A stretch of 64,000 bases of DNA from positions 1 through 64,000 of the forward strand of contig NZ_CDSE01000028.1 of NCBI RefSeq assembly GCF_001373415.1, given 5' to 3'. The notes below the pieces were generated by a model. That model was not told where the DNA came from, did no database searches, and saw only the letters and a program-made list of their open reading frames with translations. The stretch is from Paenibacillus dakarensis. Lineage in GTDB: Bacteria; Bacillota; Bacilli; Paenibacillales; Paenibacillaceae. The position numbers and the translations under genes were made by a program. Within the stretch, counting starts at the first letter, position 1. Each line of letters begins with the position of its first letter. Shown here piece by piece: positions 16,349-26,405 of this stretch.

Positions 16349-19040
16349 ACAGGAAAACAAGGACAATAAACTTCGAGTATATGAGTACGCTAAATCATTG
16401 AATATGAGCAGTAAGGAAATCATTACAATACTCAAGCGTCTAAATGTTCCAGTTAATAATCATATGAGTGTTATGGAGAATGATACGGTTACCAAGGTGG
16501 AGCAGTTCTTTAAAGACATTAAGTCAAATGCTGCTGCAAAGCGGGACGGCTCGGATGCCTCCCGTAATGAAAGCCGTAAACCGGCAGTTTCAGCTGTAGG
16601 GTCAGGAGATGCTGCCAAAGCTCCCGCTGCAAACACTCAGACAAACGCTCCAACGCACAGCAGCGAAGGCGGCCAAAATGGGCAAAATGGCGGCCGTAAT
16701 CAAGGTCAAAGACCATCTGGTCAAAGACAGGAAGAAGAACAGCCCAAAAAACAACAGGAAAAGCAGGTAGGTATGAACAATAGAAATCAAAACAACTCAA
16801 ATGTAGCAGGTTCTCAGCAGCGCTCCCAAAGCAGTCAGGATTCCCGGAGAACGAATACAGGTTCTTCCCAAGGAAGCCAGCAGAACAACCGGAGCAGAAG
16901 CCCACAGCAGGGTTCTAGTCAACAAGGATCCCGTCCTCAGCAAGGCGGAGGACAACAGGGAGGTTCCCGTTCTCAGGGTTCAGGACAAGGCGGAGCTCGT
17001 AATCAGGGTTCACAATCCCAAGGTAACCGTCCACAGGGCGGAGGACAGTCCCAAGGTGGACGTTCGGATTCAAACCGTCCTAGCGGAAACACTGGCAGCA
17101 ATAACAATGCTGGCAACCGCGGTGGAAATAGAAACAACAATAATAATAACAACAATAATAACCGTTCCGGCTCAAAGCGCTTTGACGATAATCGTCAAGG
17201 TGGAGGATTCCGTAACAATAATCGTGGAGGCAAGAATAACCGCGGACGGAATCAGAGCCAGCAGCCGCCTCGTGAGAAAATCGACAACACGCCGAAGAAA
17301 ATTATCGTCCGTGGCAATATGACCGTCGGTGAAACGGCGAAGCTGCTTCATAAGGACGCTTCCGAGGTTATTAAGAAGCTGATTTTCCTCGGCGTGATGG
17401 CCACAATTAACCAAGAACTCGACATTGACACCATTCTGCTTCTAGCTGCCGAGTTCGGAGTTGAAGTAGAAGTGAAGATTCCGGTTGAGGAAGATCGCTT
17501 TGAAACTGTTGAAGAGGTCGATGATCCTGCGGATCTGAAAGAGCGCCCGCCGGTTGTTACTATTATGGGTCACGTTGACCATGGTAAAACAACACTGCTT
17601 GATGCGATTCGTAAAGCGAATGTGTCTGGCGGCGAAGCTGGTGGTATCACTCAGCATATTGGTGCTTATCAAGTTGAAATTAACGGCAAGAAAATTACGT
17701 TCCTTGATACACCTGGTCACGAAGCTTTTACAGCGATGCGTGCCCGTGGTGCACAGGTTACGGATATGACCATCATCGTAGTAGCTGCTGATGACGGCGT
17801 TATGCCACAGACGGTTGAAGCAATCAACCACGCGAAGGCAGCTGGACTGCCTATCATCGTTGCAGTTAACAAGATCGATAAGCCGGATGCTAATCCTGAT
17901 AAAGTGAAGCAGGAATTGACAGAATATGAATTAGTGCCGGAAGAGTGGGGCGGAGACACGATCTTCGTTAACGTTTCCGCGAAACAGCGCATGGGTCTTG
18001 AAGATCTTCTGGAGATGATTCTGCTTGTAGCCGAAGTAAATGAGTACAAAGCGAATCCAAATAAACGTGCCCGGGGTACCGTTATCGAAGCTGAGCTCGA
18101 TAAAGGCAGAGGACCTGTTGCTCGAATACTTGTACAGCACGGTACGCTTAAGGTCGGAGATGCATTCGTAGCAGGTAACTGCTTCGGTCGTATCCGGGCT
18201 ATGGTGAATGATAAAGGACGCCGCCTCAAGGAAGCTGGCCCATCAACACCTGTAGAAATTACAGGTTTGACTGAAGTGCCAGGAGCAGGCGATCCGTTCA
18301 TGGTATTTGAAGATGAACGTAAAGCCCGCTCCATTGCGGATAAACGTTCCATCACGCAGCGTGAATCCGAGCTCAATAAGAATACTCGTGTTACGCTTGA
18401 TGATTTGTTCCAGCATATTAAGGATGGAGAAATCAAGGATCTTAACGTTATTATCAAAGGTGACGTTCAAGGATCGGTTGAGGCGCTTAAAGGCTCGTTG
18501 AGTAAAATCGAGGTGGAAGGCGTTCGCGTGAAAATCATTCACAGCGGAGCAGGTGCTATTACAGAGTCGGACGTTATCCTGGCTGCTGCTTCCAATGCGA
18601 TTGTAATTGGCTTTAACGTTCGACCGGATGCTCAAGCAAAACAGACTGCTGAACAGGAAAAAGTAGATGTTCGCTTGCATCGTGTTATTTATAACGTTAT
18701 CGAAGAAATCGAGCAAGCCATGAAAGGCATGCTGGATCCAGTCTACAAGGAAAATGTCATTGGACACGCAGAAGTGCGTAACACCTTTAAAGTGAGCAAG
18801 GTGGGTACCATTGCCGGTTGTATGGTTACTTCCGGAAAGATTGCCCGTAACGCAGAAGTACGCCTGATCCGTGACGGTATTGTTGTTCATGAAGGTAAGA
18901 TCGATTCCCTCAAGCGTTATAAAGATGATGCCAAAGAAGTGTCACAAGGTTATGAATGTGGTATTACCTTGGAAAGCTATAGTGACGTCAAAGAAGGAGA
19001 CGTTATTGAAGCCTTTATCATGGAGACGGTAGAGCGCTAA
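16341..19040 (+). CDS. infB: Translation initiation factor IF-2
   Basis: GTPase that places initiator tRNA on the 30S subunit and drives subunit joining. At 899 residues it is well over the 716 of B. subtilis IF-2. The extra length is a linker of about 250 residues (roughly 68-320) almost wholly made of Gln, Asn, Gly, Ser, Arg and Pro, including a run of ten Asn. The conserved part follows: IF2_N ([20 protein letters not shown]), G1 ([12 protein letters not shown]) near 410, G3 (DTPGHEAF), G4 (NKID), then domains II-IV. TTG 16341 is the start, after CGGAGGTGGAG inside ylxQ. An in-frame ATG at 16773 preceded by AGGTAGGT could start a shorter isoform, as IF2-beta does in other bacteria (inference). 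Confidence 0.96.
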   Translation: MSKQENKDNKLRVYEYAKSLNMSSKEIITILKRLNVPVNNHMSVMENDTVTKVEQFFKDIKSNAAAKRDGSDASRNESRKPAVSAVGSGDAAKAPAANTQTNAPTHSSEGGQNGQNGGRNQGQRPSGQRQEEEQPKKQQEKQVGMNNRNQNNSNVAGSQQRSQSSQDSRRTNTGSSQGSQQNNRSRSPQQGSSQQGSRPQQGGGQQGGSRSQGSGQGGARNQGSQSQGNRPQGGGQSQGGRSDSNRPSGNTGSNNNAGNRGGNRNNNNNNNNNNRSGSKRFDDNRQGGGFRNNNRGGKNNRGRNQSQQPPREKIDNTPKKIIVRGNMTVGETAKLLHKDASEVIKKLIFLGVMATINQELDIDTILLLAAEFGVEVEVKIPVEEDRFETVEEVDDPADLKERPPVVTIMGHVDHGKTTLLDAIRKANVSGGEAGGITQHIGAYQVEINGKKITFLDTPGHEAFTAMRARGAQVTDMTIIVVAADDGVMPQTVEAINHAKAAGLPIIVAVNKIDKPDANPDKVKQELTEYELVPEEWGGDTIFVNVSAKQRMGLEDLLEMILLVAEVNEYKANPNKRARGTVIEAELDKGRGPVARILVQHGTLKVGDAFVAGNCFGRIRAMVNDKGRRLKEAGPSTPVEITGLTEVPGAGDPFMVFEDERKARSIADKRSITQRESELNKNTRVTLDDLFQHIKDGEIKDLNVIIKGDVQGSVEALKGSLSKIEVEGVRVKIIHSGAGAITESDVILAAASNAIVIGFNVRPDAQAKQTAEQEKVDVRLHRVIYNVIEEIEQAMKGMLDPVYKENVIGHAEVRNTFKVSKVGTIAGCMVTSGKIARNAEVRLIRDGIVVHEGKIDSLKRYKDDAKEVSQGYECGITLESYSDVKEGDVIEAFIMETVER

Positions 19041-19059
19041 CGTAAAGAGGTGATCAGAC

Positions 19060-19413
19060 ATGGCAAAAATTCGAACAGGACGCGTCAGCGAACAAATCAA
19101 GAAAGAGCTTAGTCAGCTTATACAGACAGAGCTTAAAGATCCTCGTATTGGTTTTATTACCGTAACCGGGGTGGATGTGACAAATGACTTGTCACAAGCT
19201 AAGGTTTATCTTAGCGTTCTTGGCGATGAAGACCAGAAGGCAGCATCGCTGAAAGGTTTGGAGAAGGCCAGCGGCTTTCTCCGCTCAGAACTGGGCAAGA
19301 GAATTCGCCTCCGGCATGTACCGGAGCTAATCTTTAAATTCGATGAATCGATAGCATATGGCAGCCGAATTGAGAAGCTGCTGGGTGAAATCGGTGAACG
19401 GGAAGAGGATTAG
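19060..19413 (+). CDS. rbfA: Ribosome-binding factor A
   Basis: Cold-shock 30S maturation factor that binds near helix 1 of 16S rRNA. The 117 residues contain [20 protein letters not shown], then [20 protein letters not shown] and the KH-like C-terminus with [22 protein letters not shown] 19060 follows AAAGAGGTGAT. In B. subtilis ylxP lies between infB and rbfA; here there is no room for it (19 nt). Confidence 0.95.
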   Translation: MAKIRTGRVSEQIKKELSQLIQTELKDPRIGFITVTGVDVTNDLSQAKVYLSVLGDEDQKAASLKGLEKASGFLRSELGKRIRLRHVPELIFKFDESIAYGSRIEKLLGEIGEREED

Positions 19414-19442
19414 ACAGATCTTTTTTATAAAGGAGAAGGCGA

Positions 19443-20420
19443 ATGCAGACCTATAACCATGAGCTGCAGCAGGCCAAGAAATTCCTGCTGGAGCATGATG
19501 ATTACTTGATAGTGTCGCACGTTCAGCCCGATGGAGATGCAGTCAGTTCTACCCTTGCGGTAGGCTGGCTTCTCTCATGTTTAGGCAAAAAATTCACCAT
19601 GATTAATGAGGGACCTATTCCTAAACGAATGAATTCCTTATGGCATGCTGATGAACTTATTAACATGTCCGAGCAGAAGCCGCAGCGCACTTTTAATAAG
19701 GTTATCTGCGTGGATTGTGCTGATTTTGACCGTGTAGGCCGAACGAAGGAACTTTTCTCTGAAGATGTGGTCATCATGAATGTGGACCATCATCCTACCA
19801 ATAACCGATACGGAACTGTGAACGTTGTGCTTCCTGAAGCTGCAGCGACTGCGGAAATTCTGTTTGATCTGCTGAGCCTATTTGATATCAAATGGGATGC
19901 TGAAGTGGCAACAGCCATTTATACGGGTCTCTTGACAGATACCGGAGGCTTCCGTTACTCGAATACAACTCCCAAAGTGATGGGAATAGCCTCTACACTT
20001 CTATCGTATGGTGTAGATGGGCCCGAGCTTGCAGAGTCACTGCTTGAGGAAATGACACTTCCCCAGTTGAATGTGCTTGTTGCAGCACTTAATACGTTAA
20101 AGATGTCTGCGGATGGTAAAGTGGCTTGGGTTCACGTTACACCTGAACATATGCAGGCAAGCGGAGCAATTAATGAAGACCTGGAAGGCATCGTCAATTA
20201 TCCGCGCAACATCCAAGGTGTTGAAGTGGGGATATTGTTTAAACAGATCAACAGCGGGGCTGTTAAGGTGAGTTTACGATCTGCCGGAAAAGTGGATGTA
20301 GCAGCATTGGCACAATCCTTCGGAGGAGGCGGTCACGTTCGAGCTGCTGGCTGCCGAATTGAAGGATCACTGGAGGACATCATTAATCAGGTAGTAGAGC
20401 GGGTGAATCAAGCATTATGA
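19443..20420 (+). CDS. nrnA: DHH-family oligoribonuclease / pAp phosphatase NrnA
   Basis: Degrades nanoRNA (2-5 nt) to mononucleotides and hydrolyses 3'-phosphoadenosine 5'-phosphate. The 325 residues carry DHH motifs: VSHVQPDGDAVSSTLA (motif I, HxxxDxD type), CVDCADFDRV, NVDHHPTNN (DHH), and LLTDTGGFRYSNT. The DHHA1 domain ends with the substrate-binding GGGGHVRAAG near residue 295. ATG 19443 follows AAAGGAGAAGG. It overlaps truB by ATGA, so translation is coupled. Confidence 0.93.
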   Translation: MQTYNHELQQAKKFLLEHDDYLIVSHVQPDGDAVSSTLAVGWLLSCLGKKFTMINEGPIPKRMNSLWHADELINMSEQKPQRTFNKVICVDCADFDRVGRTKELFSEDVVIMNVDHHPTNNRYGTVNVVLPEAAATAEILFDLLSLFDIKWDAEVATAIYTGLLTDTGGFRYSNTTPKVMGIASTLLSYGVDGPELAESLLEEMTLPQLNVLVAALNTLKMSADGKVAWVHVTPEHMQASGAINEDLEGIVNYPRNIQGVEVGILFKQINSGAVKVSLRSAGKVDVAALAQSFGGGGHVRAAGCRIEGSLEDIINQVVERVNQAL

Positions 20421-21331
20421 CAGAACTTGAAGGTGTTTTGGCGGTCCTAAAGCCTGCTGGATGGACTTCGCATGATGTTGTTGCTAAAGTTCGCCGTTTG
20501 GTCAAAATGAAAAGAATAGGCCATGCAGGTACGCTTGATCCTGAGGTGACAGGGGTATTGCCGCTTTGTCTCGGGCGGGCGACGCGTGTGGTTGAATATA
20601 TGCAGGACCTTCCTAAAGAATACAAGGCAGTACTTCGGCTTGGACTTTCTACAGATACCGAGGATTTGACCGGGAATGTCATTGAAGCGGTGGATGAAGT
20701 AAAAGTGACAAGAGCAGAAGCTGAGGAAACACTTCGTTCTTTTACAGGTGAAATTTCTCAGGTGCCTCCGATGTATTCAGCGGTAAAGGTCGATGGTAAA
20801 AGATTGTATGAGCTTGCCCGTGAGGGTAAGACTGTTGAACGTAAAAGCCGTAAGGTGAACGTGCATGAGATTGAAATGACGGGTTTTGAGGAACAAGGGA
20901 CCTACACGGATATTACTTTTCGGGTATTGTGTTCGAAGGGAACCTATATCCGTACACTCTGTGTGGATATCGGAAAGAAACTTGGACTTCCATCCACAAT
21001 GGCGAAGCTGGAGAGAACCCTATCTGCAGGAATCTCCTCCTCAAAATGTCTGACGCTTGAAGAAATTGAGCAATTCATGGCCGATGGAAGTCTGCATTCC
21101 CGGTTGATCCCGGTCGATGAAGCCATTTCTCATTTGCATGCTCACACGGTAACTGATGAGAAGAGAAGCGCTGCCCTGCAAGGACAACGGCTGTCTGCGC
21201 AAGTGGTAAGTCCTCCTGTTAAAACTTCGGATTGCATTCGTTTATACGATAGTGCGGACAAGTTCCTGGGAATCTTTCGAAAACAAGAGGAATCCGGAGC
21301 AATTGCCCCGGTTAAGGTCTTCTCAGATTAA
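20417..21331 (+). CDS. truB: tRNA pseudouridine(55) synthase
   Basis: Makes the universal pseudouridine 55 in the T arm of tRNAs. The 304 residues include KPAGWTSHDVVAKVRRL, the catalytic block GHAGTLDPEVTGVLPLCLG (catalytic Asp in LDP), YKAVLRLGLSTDTED, VPPMYSAVKVDGKRLYELAR and a C-terminal PUA-like part. The start overlaps the nrnA stop by 4 nt. Confidence 0.95.
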   Translation: MTELEGVLAVLKPAGWTSHDVVAKVRRLVKMKRIGHAGTLDPEVTGVLPLCLGRATRVVEYMQDLPKEYKAVLRLGLSTDTEDLTGNVIEAVDEVKVTRAEAEETLRSFTGEISQVPPMYSAVKVDGKRLYELAREGKTVERKSRKVNVHEIEMTGFEEQGTYTDITFRVLCSKGTYIRTLCVDIGKKLGLPSTMAKLERTLSAGISSSKCLTLEEIEQFMADGSLHSRLIPVDEAISHLHAHTVTDEKRSAALQGQRLSAQVVSPPVKTSDCIRLYDSADKFLGIFRKQEESGAIAPVKVFSD

Positions 21332-21373
21332 GATGATTGATGTCTATATAAGTGAATTGCAGGTGAGAAGCAC

Positions 21374-22321
21374 ATGAAAATCGTATCCCTATCTTATCCG
21401 TTAACCCCTGAACAGAAAATTGAACTGGGAATGCCGCAAATCGCGGCAATCGGTCAATTTGATGGTCTCCATACAGGTCATGCCAGTGTAATATCGACAG
21501 CCGTAGAGTTGGCACGTAAAGAAAGTTTGCCGTCAGCCGTTATAACCTTTTATCCACATCCAAAAGATGTTATGCGTAAAGGAAAATACGAGGGCTATCT
21601 AACACCTCAGCAGGATAAGCAGCAGCTGCTTTCTGATATGGGGGTTGACATATTATATGTGGTGGATTTCAATGAAGAGTTCTCACAAGTCAGCCCCGAG
21701 GATTTTGTGACTGAAATGCTTATGCCGCTTCAGCTGCATACAGCGGTGGTAGGCTTTGATTTTCGTTTTGGCTTTAAAGGTGCCGGTCATGCAGACATGC
21801 TGTGTGAGATGAGCCAGGGAACCATTCAGGTTGTTATTGTACCGCCTTTTTTGATGGATGGTGAGAAGGTGGGAAGCTCTGCGATTCGGGCAGCATTATA
21901 TAATGGCCATATTTCGGATGTGACCCGGTGGCTTGGACGATATTACCGGATTCGAGGCACTGTGATTCATGGGGAGAAACGGGGACGGGCTTTAGGATTT
22001 CGTACAGCAAATCTGGAGCTTGAGGAGAATTATGTTACACCAGCGCTGGGAGTGTATGCGGTATGGGCCCGCTGTACTTCTCATCAAGAGTGGATTCCGG
22101 GTGTGATGAGTGTGGGCCTTAAGCCTACCTTTCATGAAGGAATTGTAAAGCCGATCTACGAAGTTCATCTGCTTGACTATGATGGTGATCTCTATGGACA
22201 GACGATGGTTGTTGATGTAGTTGAATTTATCCGCAGAGAACTTAAGTTTAATTCAATTGACAAATTGATTAAAGAAATTCAAAACGATGTAGAGAAGACA
22301 CGCGCGATATTGCTGCCTTAA
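21374..22321 (+). CDS. ribF: Bifunctional riboflavin kinase / FAD synthetase
   Basis: Converts riboflavin to FMN and FMN to FAD. The 315 residues hold the N-terminal nucleotidyltransferase domain (AAIGQFDGLHTGHASVI with the HxGH-type motif, then VVGFDFRFGFKGAG) and the C-terminal kinase domain (RYYRIRGTVIHGEKRGRALG, FRTANLELEENYVTPALGVY, FHEG, VDVVEFIRRELKF). ATG 21374 follows AGGTGAG. Last gene before the rpsO promoter. Confidence 0.95.
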   Translation: MKIVSLSYPLTPEQKIELGMPQIAAIGQFDGLHTGHASVISTAVELARKESLPSAVITFYPHPKDVMRKGKYEGYLTPQQDKQQLLSDMGVDILYVVDFNEEFSQVSPEDFVTEMLMPLQLHTAVVGFDFRFGFKGAGHADMLCEMSQGTIQVVIVPPFLMDGEKVGSSAIRAALYNGHISDVTRWLGRYYRIRGTVIHGEKRGRALGFRTANLELEENYVTPALGVYAVWARCTSHQEWIPGVMSVGLKPTFHEGIVKPIYEVHLLDYDGDLYGQTMVVDVVEFIRRELKFNSIDKLIKEIQNDVEKTRAILLP

Positions 22322-22375
22322 TTTATATCGTTCTAGCGAAATATCATTAACTTATTTTCCTTTTTGAAAAAAGTA

Positions 22376-22489
22376 TGATATACTCTTAGAGGCTGATCGG
22401 GTTAACCGATGCCGTAACCGTGGCTTGGTTGTTCGATCTCACCGTCGGCGACGAGGCTACAGGCGATTATAATGAAGGAGGTGAACAGG
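22376..22489 (+). promoter_or_regulatory. rpsO promoter (extended -10) and S15 leader
   Basis: TGATATACT (22376-22384) is an extended -10 with a poor -35. The leader holds ATCGG-GTTAA-CCGAT (22396-22410), CGTC-GGC-GACG (22443-22453) and then the ribosome site AAGGAGGTGA. S15 represses its own mRNA in many bacteria through leaders of varied shape; that this one does so is inference. Confidence 0.6.
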
Positions 22490-22759
22490 ATGGCATTGAC
22501 TCAAGAACGTAAACAACAACTGATTGACGAGCACAAAACTCACGAGTCCGATACAGGATCTCCAGAGGTGCAAATCGCTATCCTAACGGAAAACATTACG
22601 AACTTGACTGACCACTTGCGTACGCACAAGAAAGATCATCACTCCCGTCGTGGATTGTTGAAAATGGTCGGCCAACGCCGTAAGTTGCTTGCATACTTGA
22701 AAAACAAGGATGTTAAACGTTACAGCGCTTTGATCGAGAAGCTTGGATTACGCCGCTAA
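22490..22759 (+). CDS. rpsO: 30S ribosomal protein S15
   Basis: Early-binding 30S protein contacting 16S helices 20-22 and bridge B4. The 89 residues start [20 protein letters not shown] and contain the [15 protein letters not shown] signature, [20 protein letters not shown] and the LGLRR end. ATG 22490 follows AAGGAGGTGA; an ATG at 22472 overlaps the ribosome site and is not used. Confidence 0.97.
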   Translation: MALTQERKQQLIDEHKTHESDTGSPEVQIAILTENITNLTDHLRTHKKDHHSRRGLLKMVGQRRKLLAYLKNKDVKRYSALIEKLGLRR

Positions 22760-22782
22760 TAATCCATAAGGTGTACGAAAGC

Positions 22783-22838
22783 AGCCTGGTTGTCCACTGT
22801 CCTTCTTGGAACGACAGCGGTGCAGCCGGGCTCTTTTT
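22783..22838 (+). terminator. intrinsic terminator after rpsO
   Basis: AGCCTGGTTG (22783-22792) pairs with CAGCCGGGCT (22823-22832), then CTTTTTT. The next 200 nt up to pnp hold no gene; GCGTCAC near 22888 and GTGACGT near 22958 could pair. Confidence 0.75.
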
Positions 22839-23045
22839 TAGATTATAAGAAACATCGATTAGACGTTTTTCTGTTGAAGATGATGGAGCGTCACTGTACA
22901 TAGCATCCTTATTTTGCAAGAAAAGCAGCAGGGAGAAAGCGAAATCTTTTTACTGGTGACGTTTTTCTTATGAAGAGTGCGTATGTAGGCAATACTTTAA
23001 TTTAGCCGAGTTAAATAAAAGATTTTCCTCAAGAGGAGGGGTTAT

Positions 23046-25139
23046 ATGGAAAAACGTGTTGAAATGATGCTGGGTGGAAGACCTCTTGTTCTAGAAACCG
23101 GGCGTTTAGCCAAGCAAGCAAATGCTGCGGTTATGGTTCGTTATGGCGAGACCGCTGTATTGTGTACAGTAACGGCTTCTAGCGAACCGAAAGATCTGGA
23201 TTTCTTCCCGCTGACTGTGAACTATGAAGAAAGATTGTATGCTGTTGGTAAAATTCCAGGCGGATTCATTAAGCGTGAAGGCAGACCAAGTGAAAAAGCG
23301 ATTTTATCCAGCCGTTTGACAGACCGGCCGATTCGCCCATTGTTTCCTGAAGGCTTCCGGAACGATGTTCAGGTATTGAACCTGGTGATGAGTGTGGATC
23401 AGGACTGTGAGCCTGAAATTGCTTCTATGATCGGTACTTCTGCTGCACTCAGTATCTCTGATGTTCCGTTTAACGGTCCTATCGGTGGTGTTGCCGTTGG
23501 CCGTATTGATGGTAAATTCGTTGTGAATCCAACCATTGCTGAGCAAGAAGCCAGTGACATTTATCTGGTTGTAGCCGGTACAAAAGATGCCATCATGATG
23601 GTTGAAGCTGAAGCGAATGAAGTACCGGAAGAAGTTATGCTGGAAGCAATTATGTTCGGTCACGCAGAAATTCAGAACATTGTAGCTACAATTGAGGAAC
23701 TTGTTAGTATCGCTGGTAAAGAGAAGATGGAAGTAAAACTCCATGCTGTCAATGAAACAGTGAACAAGGAAGTCCGTGAGTATGCTGCAGAACGTCTGGT
23801 GGAAGCGGTTCGCATTGCCGAGAAGCATGCACGTCAGGATGCAATTGACGCAATTAACGATGAAACCTTCAATGTGTTTGAAGAGAAATACATCGAGACT
23901 CCTGAACTTTTGAAAGATGTTAAGGAAGTTCTGCATGACATCGTAAAAGAAGAAGTAAGACGTCTTATCACTCATGATAAAGTACGCCCTGACGGTCGTG
24001 GCCTTTCTGAGATTCGTCCGATCGATTGTGATACAAGCCTATTGCCTCGTACACATGGATCAGGACTCTTTACACGTGGTCAGACACAAGCCCTTAGTGT
24101 ATGTACACTTGGAGCACTGGGCGATGTACAGATCCTTGACGGAATTGATCTGGAAGAGACTAAACGTTTCATGCACCATTACAATTTCCCTCCGTTCAGT
24201 GTGGGTGAGGCTCGTCCGCTTCGTGCCCCAGGACGTCGTGAAATCGGTCATGGAGCACTCGGAGAGCGCGCATTGTCCAAGGTTATCCCGTCTGAGGTTG
24301 AGTTCCCGTATACGATTCGTCTCGTGTCTGAGGTTATTGAGTCAAACGGTTCAACTTCCCAGGCTAGTATCTGCGCAAGCACACTTGCCATGATGGATGC
24401 TGGTGTACCGATCAAAGCACCTGTTGCTGGTGTTGCAATGGGCTTGATTAAGGACGGAGAGCATGTTTCTATCCTGACAGACATCCAAGGCATGGAAGAT
24501 CATCTTGGCGATATGGACTTTAAGGTAGCAGGTACGGCAGCTGGTGTAACTGCAATTCAAATGGACATCAAGATTGATGGGATTGACCGTAACATTTTGC
24601 AGGAAGCGCTGGATCAAGCTAAAGAAGGCCGCATGCATATTCTTGGTAAGATGCTCGAAGTTATCGATAAGCCGAGAGAAACTTTATCCCAGTATGCGCC
24701 TAAGATCATTACCATGAACATTAATCCGGACAAGATTCGCGACGTGATTGGTGCCGGCGGTAAAATCATCAATAAAATCATTGAAGAAACTGGCGTGAAG
24801 ATCGACATCGAACAGGATGGACGTGTATTTATCGCTTCTTCAAATGCAGAGATGAACCAAAAGGCAATGTCGATCATCGAAGGAATCGTGCGCGAAGTGG
24901 CTGTAGGTGAGATTTATACAGGCACCGTGAAGCGGATTGAGAAATTCGGCGCTTTCGTTGAAATTCTTCCAAACAAAGATGGTCTTGTTCATATCTCCCA
25001 ATTATCCACCGAGCGAGTAGGTAAAGTGGAAGATGTCGTTGCGATTGGTGATGTGATAACAGTGAAAGTAACTGAAATCGATCAACAAGGTCGGATCAAC
25101 CTTTCCCGTAAAGCAGTATTGACAGCTGAAACAAAGTAA
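23046..25139 (+). CDS. pnp: Polyribonucleotide nucleotidyltransferase (PNPase)
   Basis: Phosphorolytic 3'-5' exoribonuclease and polymerase, trimeric, in the mRNA decay machinery. The 697 residues show two RNase PH domains (first with [19 protein letters not shown] and [14 protein letters not shown]; second with [16 protein letters not shown] and the catalytic [14 protein letters not shown]), then KH ([18 protein letters not shown]) and S1 ([20 protein letters not shown]) domains. ATG 23046 follows AGAGGAGGGG. Preceded by a terminator, so it has its own promoter, which I could not place with confidence. Confidence 0.97.
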   Translation: MEKRVEMMLGGRPLVLETGRLAKQANAAVMVRYGETAVLCTVTASSEPKDLDFFPLTVNYEERLYAVGKIPGGFIKREGRPSEKAILSSRLTDRPIRPLFPEGFRNDVQVLNLVMSVDQDCEPEIASMIGTSAALSISDVPFNGPIGGVAVGRIDGKFVVNPTIAEQEASDIYLVVAGTKDAIMMVEAEANEVPEEVMLEAIMFGHAEIQNIVATIEELVSIAGKEKMEVKLHAVNETVNKEVREYAAERLVEAVRIAEKHARQDAIDAINDETFNVFEEKYIETPELLKDVKEVLHDIVKEEVRRLITHDKVRPDGRGLSEIRPIDCDTSLLPRTHGSGLFTRGQTQALSVCTLGALGDVQILDGIDLEETKRFMHHYNFPPFSVGEARPLRAPGRREIGHGALGERALSKVIPSEVEFPYTIRLVSEVIESNGSTSQASICASTLAMMDAGVPIKAPVAGVAMGLIKDGEHVSILTDIQGMEDHLGDMDFKVAGTAAGVTAIQMDIKIDGIDRNILQEALDQAKEGRMHILGKMLEVIDKPRETLSQYAPKIITMNINPDKIRDVIGAGGKIINKIIEETGVKIDIEQDGRVFIASSNAEMNQKAMSIIEGIVREVAVGEIYTGTVKRIEKFGAFVEILPNKDGLVHISQLSTERVGKVEDVVAIGDVITVKVTEIDQQGRINLSRKAVLTAETK

Positions 25140-25172
25140 AGCTGGTTCGAAAATACCATTCATAACTAAAGG

Positions 25173-25207
25173 AAAGAGGCAGAAATATATTCTGGCTCTT
25201 TTTTTAT
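25173..25207 (+). terminator. intrinsic terminator after pnp
   Basis: AAAGAG-G-CAG pairs with CTG-G-CTCTTT, then a run of T. Confidence 0.75.
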
Positions 25208-25329
25208 GTCCTATTAGCTGTTGATCAGAATGGTGGAGATAAGGGTGCTGGTTAAACAAGTTAAGTTACATATTACGGATCATCCTTTCATAAAATGGGA
25301 CAAAGCCAGCAAAGGGGATGGATACGCCC

Positions 25330-26310
25330 ATGAAGGGACTGAAAGTGGCAGTATTGCTAGTCGGCATTGCATCTGTATCCGGGATCACCATATTAACCGG
25401 ATCTTGGGACTACGTTCATCAACTAAGTGAAGCAAGCGGCGGAGCAGCAACAGGACAGCAGGCGGCATCTATTGATTTGGAGTTACTCAGTGAAATTGAA
25501 ACGGAAGCAGCTAGAACAAAAGTAGAGCCAATCGATGCCAGAGTGGATTCGGTATGGAAGGCAATGCCCGGATATAATGGTCAGGAGATAAATATCGATG
25601 AAACGTACAAGCGAGCGCTCAAGAGGAAACCGGGCGACCCGATCCCTTATGTATATCAGCAAATTCCGGCCAAAATTACACTTGAGGACTTGGGGGAGCA
25701 GCCTATTTATCGGGGGAACCCGAATAAACCGATGGTATCCTTCATGATCAATGTCGCTTGGGGAAATGAGTTTATCGAACCCATGCTCAAGGTTTTGGAT
25801 GAGGAAAAGATTAAAACAACATTTTTTCTGGATGGAAGCTGGTTGAAAAAAAATCCGGAGCTCGCAGCCGAGATATTGAAAAGAGGACATGAGGTTGAGA
25901 ATCATGCATATTCACATCCGAATATGAGTCAGCTCAGCAGGGCACGGGCCGAGCTGGAAATTTCGAAGACACAGGATCTGCTTAAAGAGAGCCTGGGTAT
26001 AACGAACAAATGGTTCGCTCCCCCTTCCGGTGATTTTAATCAACAGACGGTTTCTATCGCTCACGCGAGAGGGCTCAAGACAGTTCTATGGACACTGGAT
26101 ACAGTAGACTGGCGAAATCCAGCTCCTGAAGCGGTGGTTCAAAAGATATCCAAGAAGGTTGAACCGGGATTTTTAATACTAATGCATCCTACGGCATCTT
26201 CATCACAAGCCCTAAGAGGAATGATACAAGGCGTACGTGCGAAAGGGCTTCATATTGGTACCGTAAGTGAAACACTATCACCCGAACGAATTATGCCTTA
26301 TGGAAGTTGA
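25330..26310 (+). CDS. ylxY: YlxY-type polysaccharide deacetylase-like protein
   Basis: Member of the NodB/polysaccharide deacetylase superfamily at the conserved site between pnp and mlpA. The 326 residues begin with a hydrophobic N-terminal segment (about 5-22, signal peptide or anchor), then a linker and a NodB barrel from about 130. The usual first catalytic motif TFDDG is replaced by SFMINVAWGNEF, so the catalytic Asp is missing, while the HxxxH metal motif HAYSH and the LWTLDTVDW and LILMHPT motifs remain. It may be inactive or act differently. I chose ATG 25330, about 8 nt after GGGGATGG; ATG 25318 lies on the ribosome site. Extracellular cell-wall or spore role is inferred. Confidence 0.88.
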   Translation: MKGLKVAVLLVGIASVSGITILTGSWDYVHQLSEASGGAATGQQAASIDLELLSEIETEAARTKVEPIDARVDSVWKAMPGYNGQEINIDETYKRALKRKPGDPIPYVYQQIPAKITLEDLGEQPIYRGNPNKPMVSFMINVAWGNEFIEPMLKVLDEEKIKTTFFLDGSWLKKNPELAAEILKRGHEVENHAYSHPNMSQLSRARAELEISKTQDLLKESLGITNKWFAPPSGDFNQQTVSIAHARGLKTVLWTLDTVDWRNPAPEAVVQKISKKVEPGFLILMHPTASSSQALRGMIQGVRAKGLHIGTVSETLSPERIMPYGS

Positions 26311-26335
26311 GCAGTCTTATTAATTTTGTTACAAT
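26307..26335 (+). promoter_or_regulatory. sigma-A promoter of mlpA-dut with flanking inverted repeat
   Basis: TTGAGC (26307-26312), 17-bp spacer, TG-T-TACAAT (-10 at 26330-26335). GTTACAAT (26328-26335) recurs as its complement ATTGTAAC at 26373-26380 in the leader. Confidence 0.6.
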
Positions 26336-26405
26336 GAATGGATGGCACAAATTATTAATTTTATATAGATGTATTGTAACCTAGAAGCAGTCAGGAGGGC
26401 CTTTC

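Noticed and set aside
17130-17165. Frameshift or sequencing slip in the Asn codon run of infB
   Set aside because: The frame stays open through the run and leads straight into the conserved IF-2 domains.
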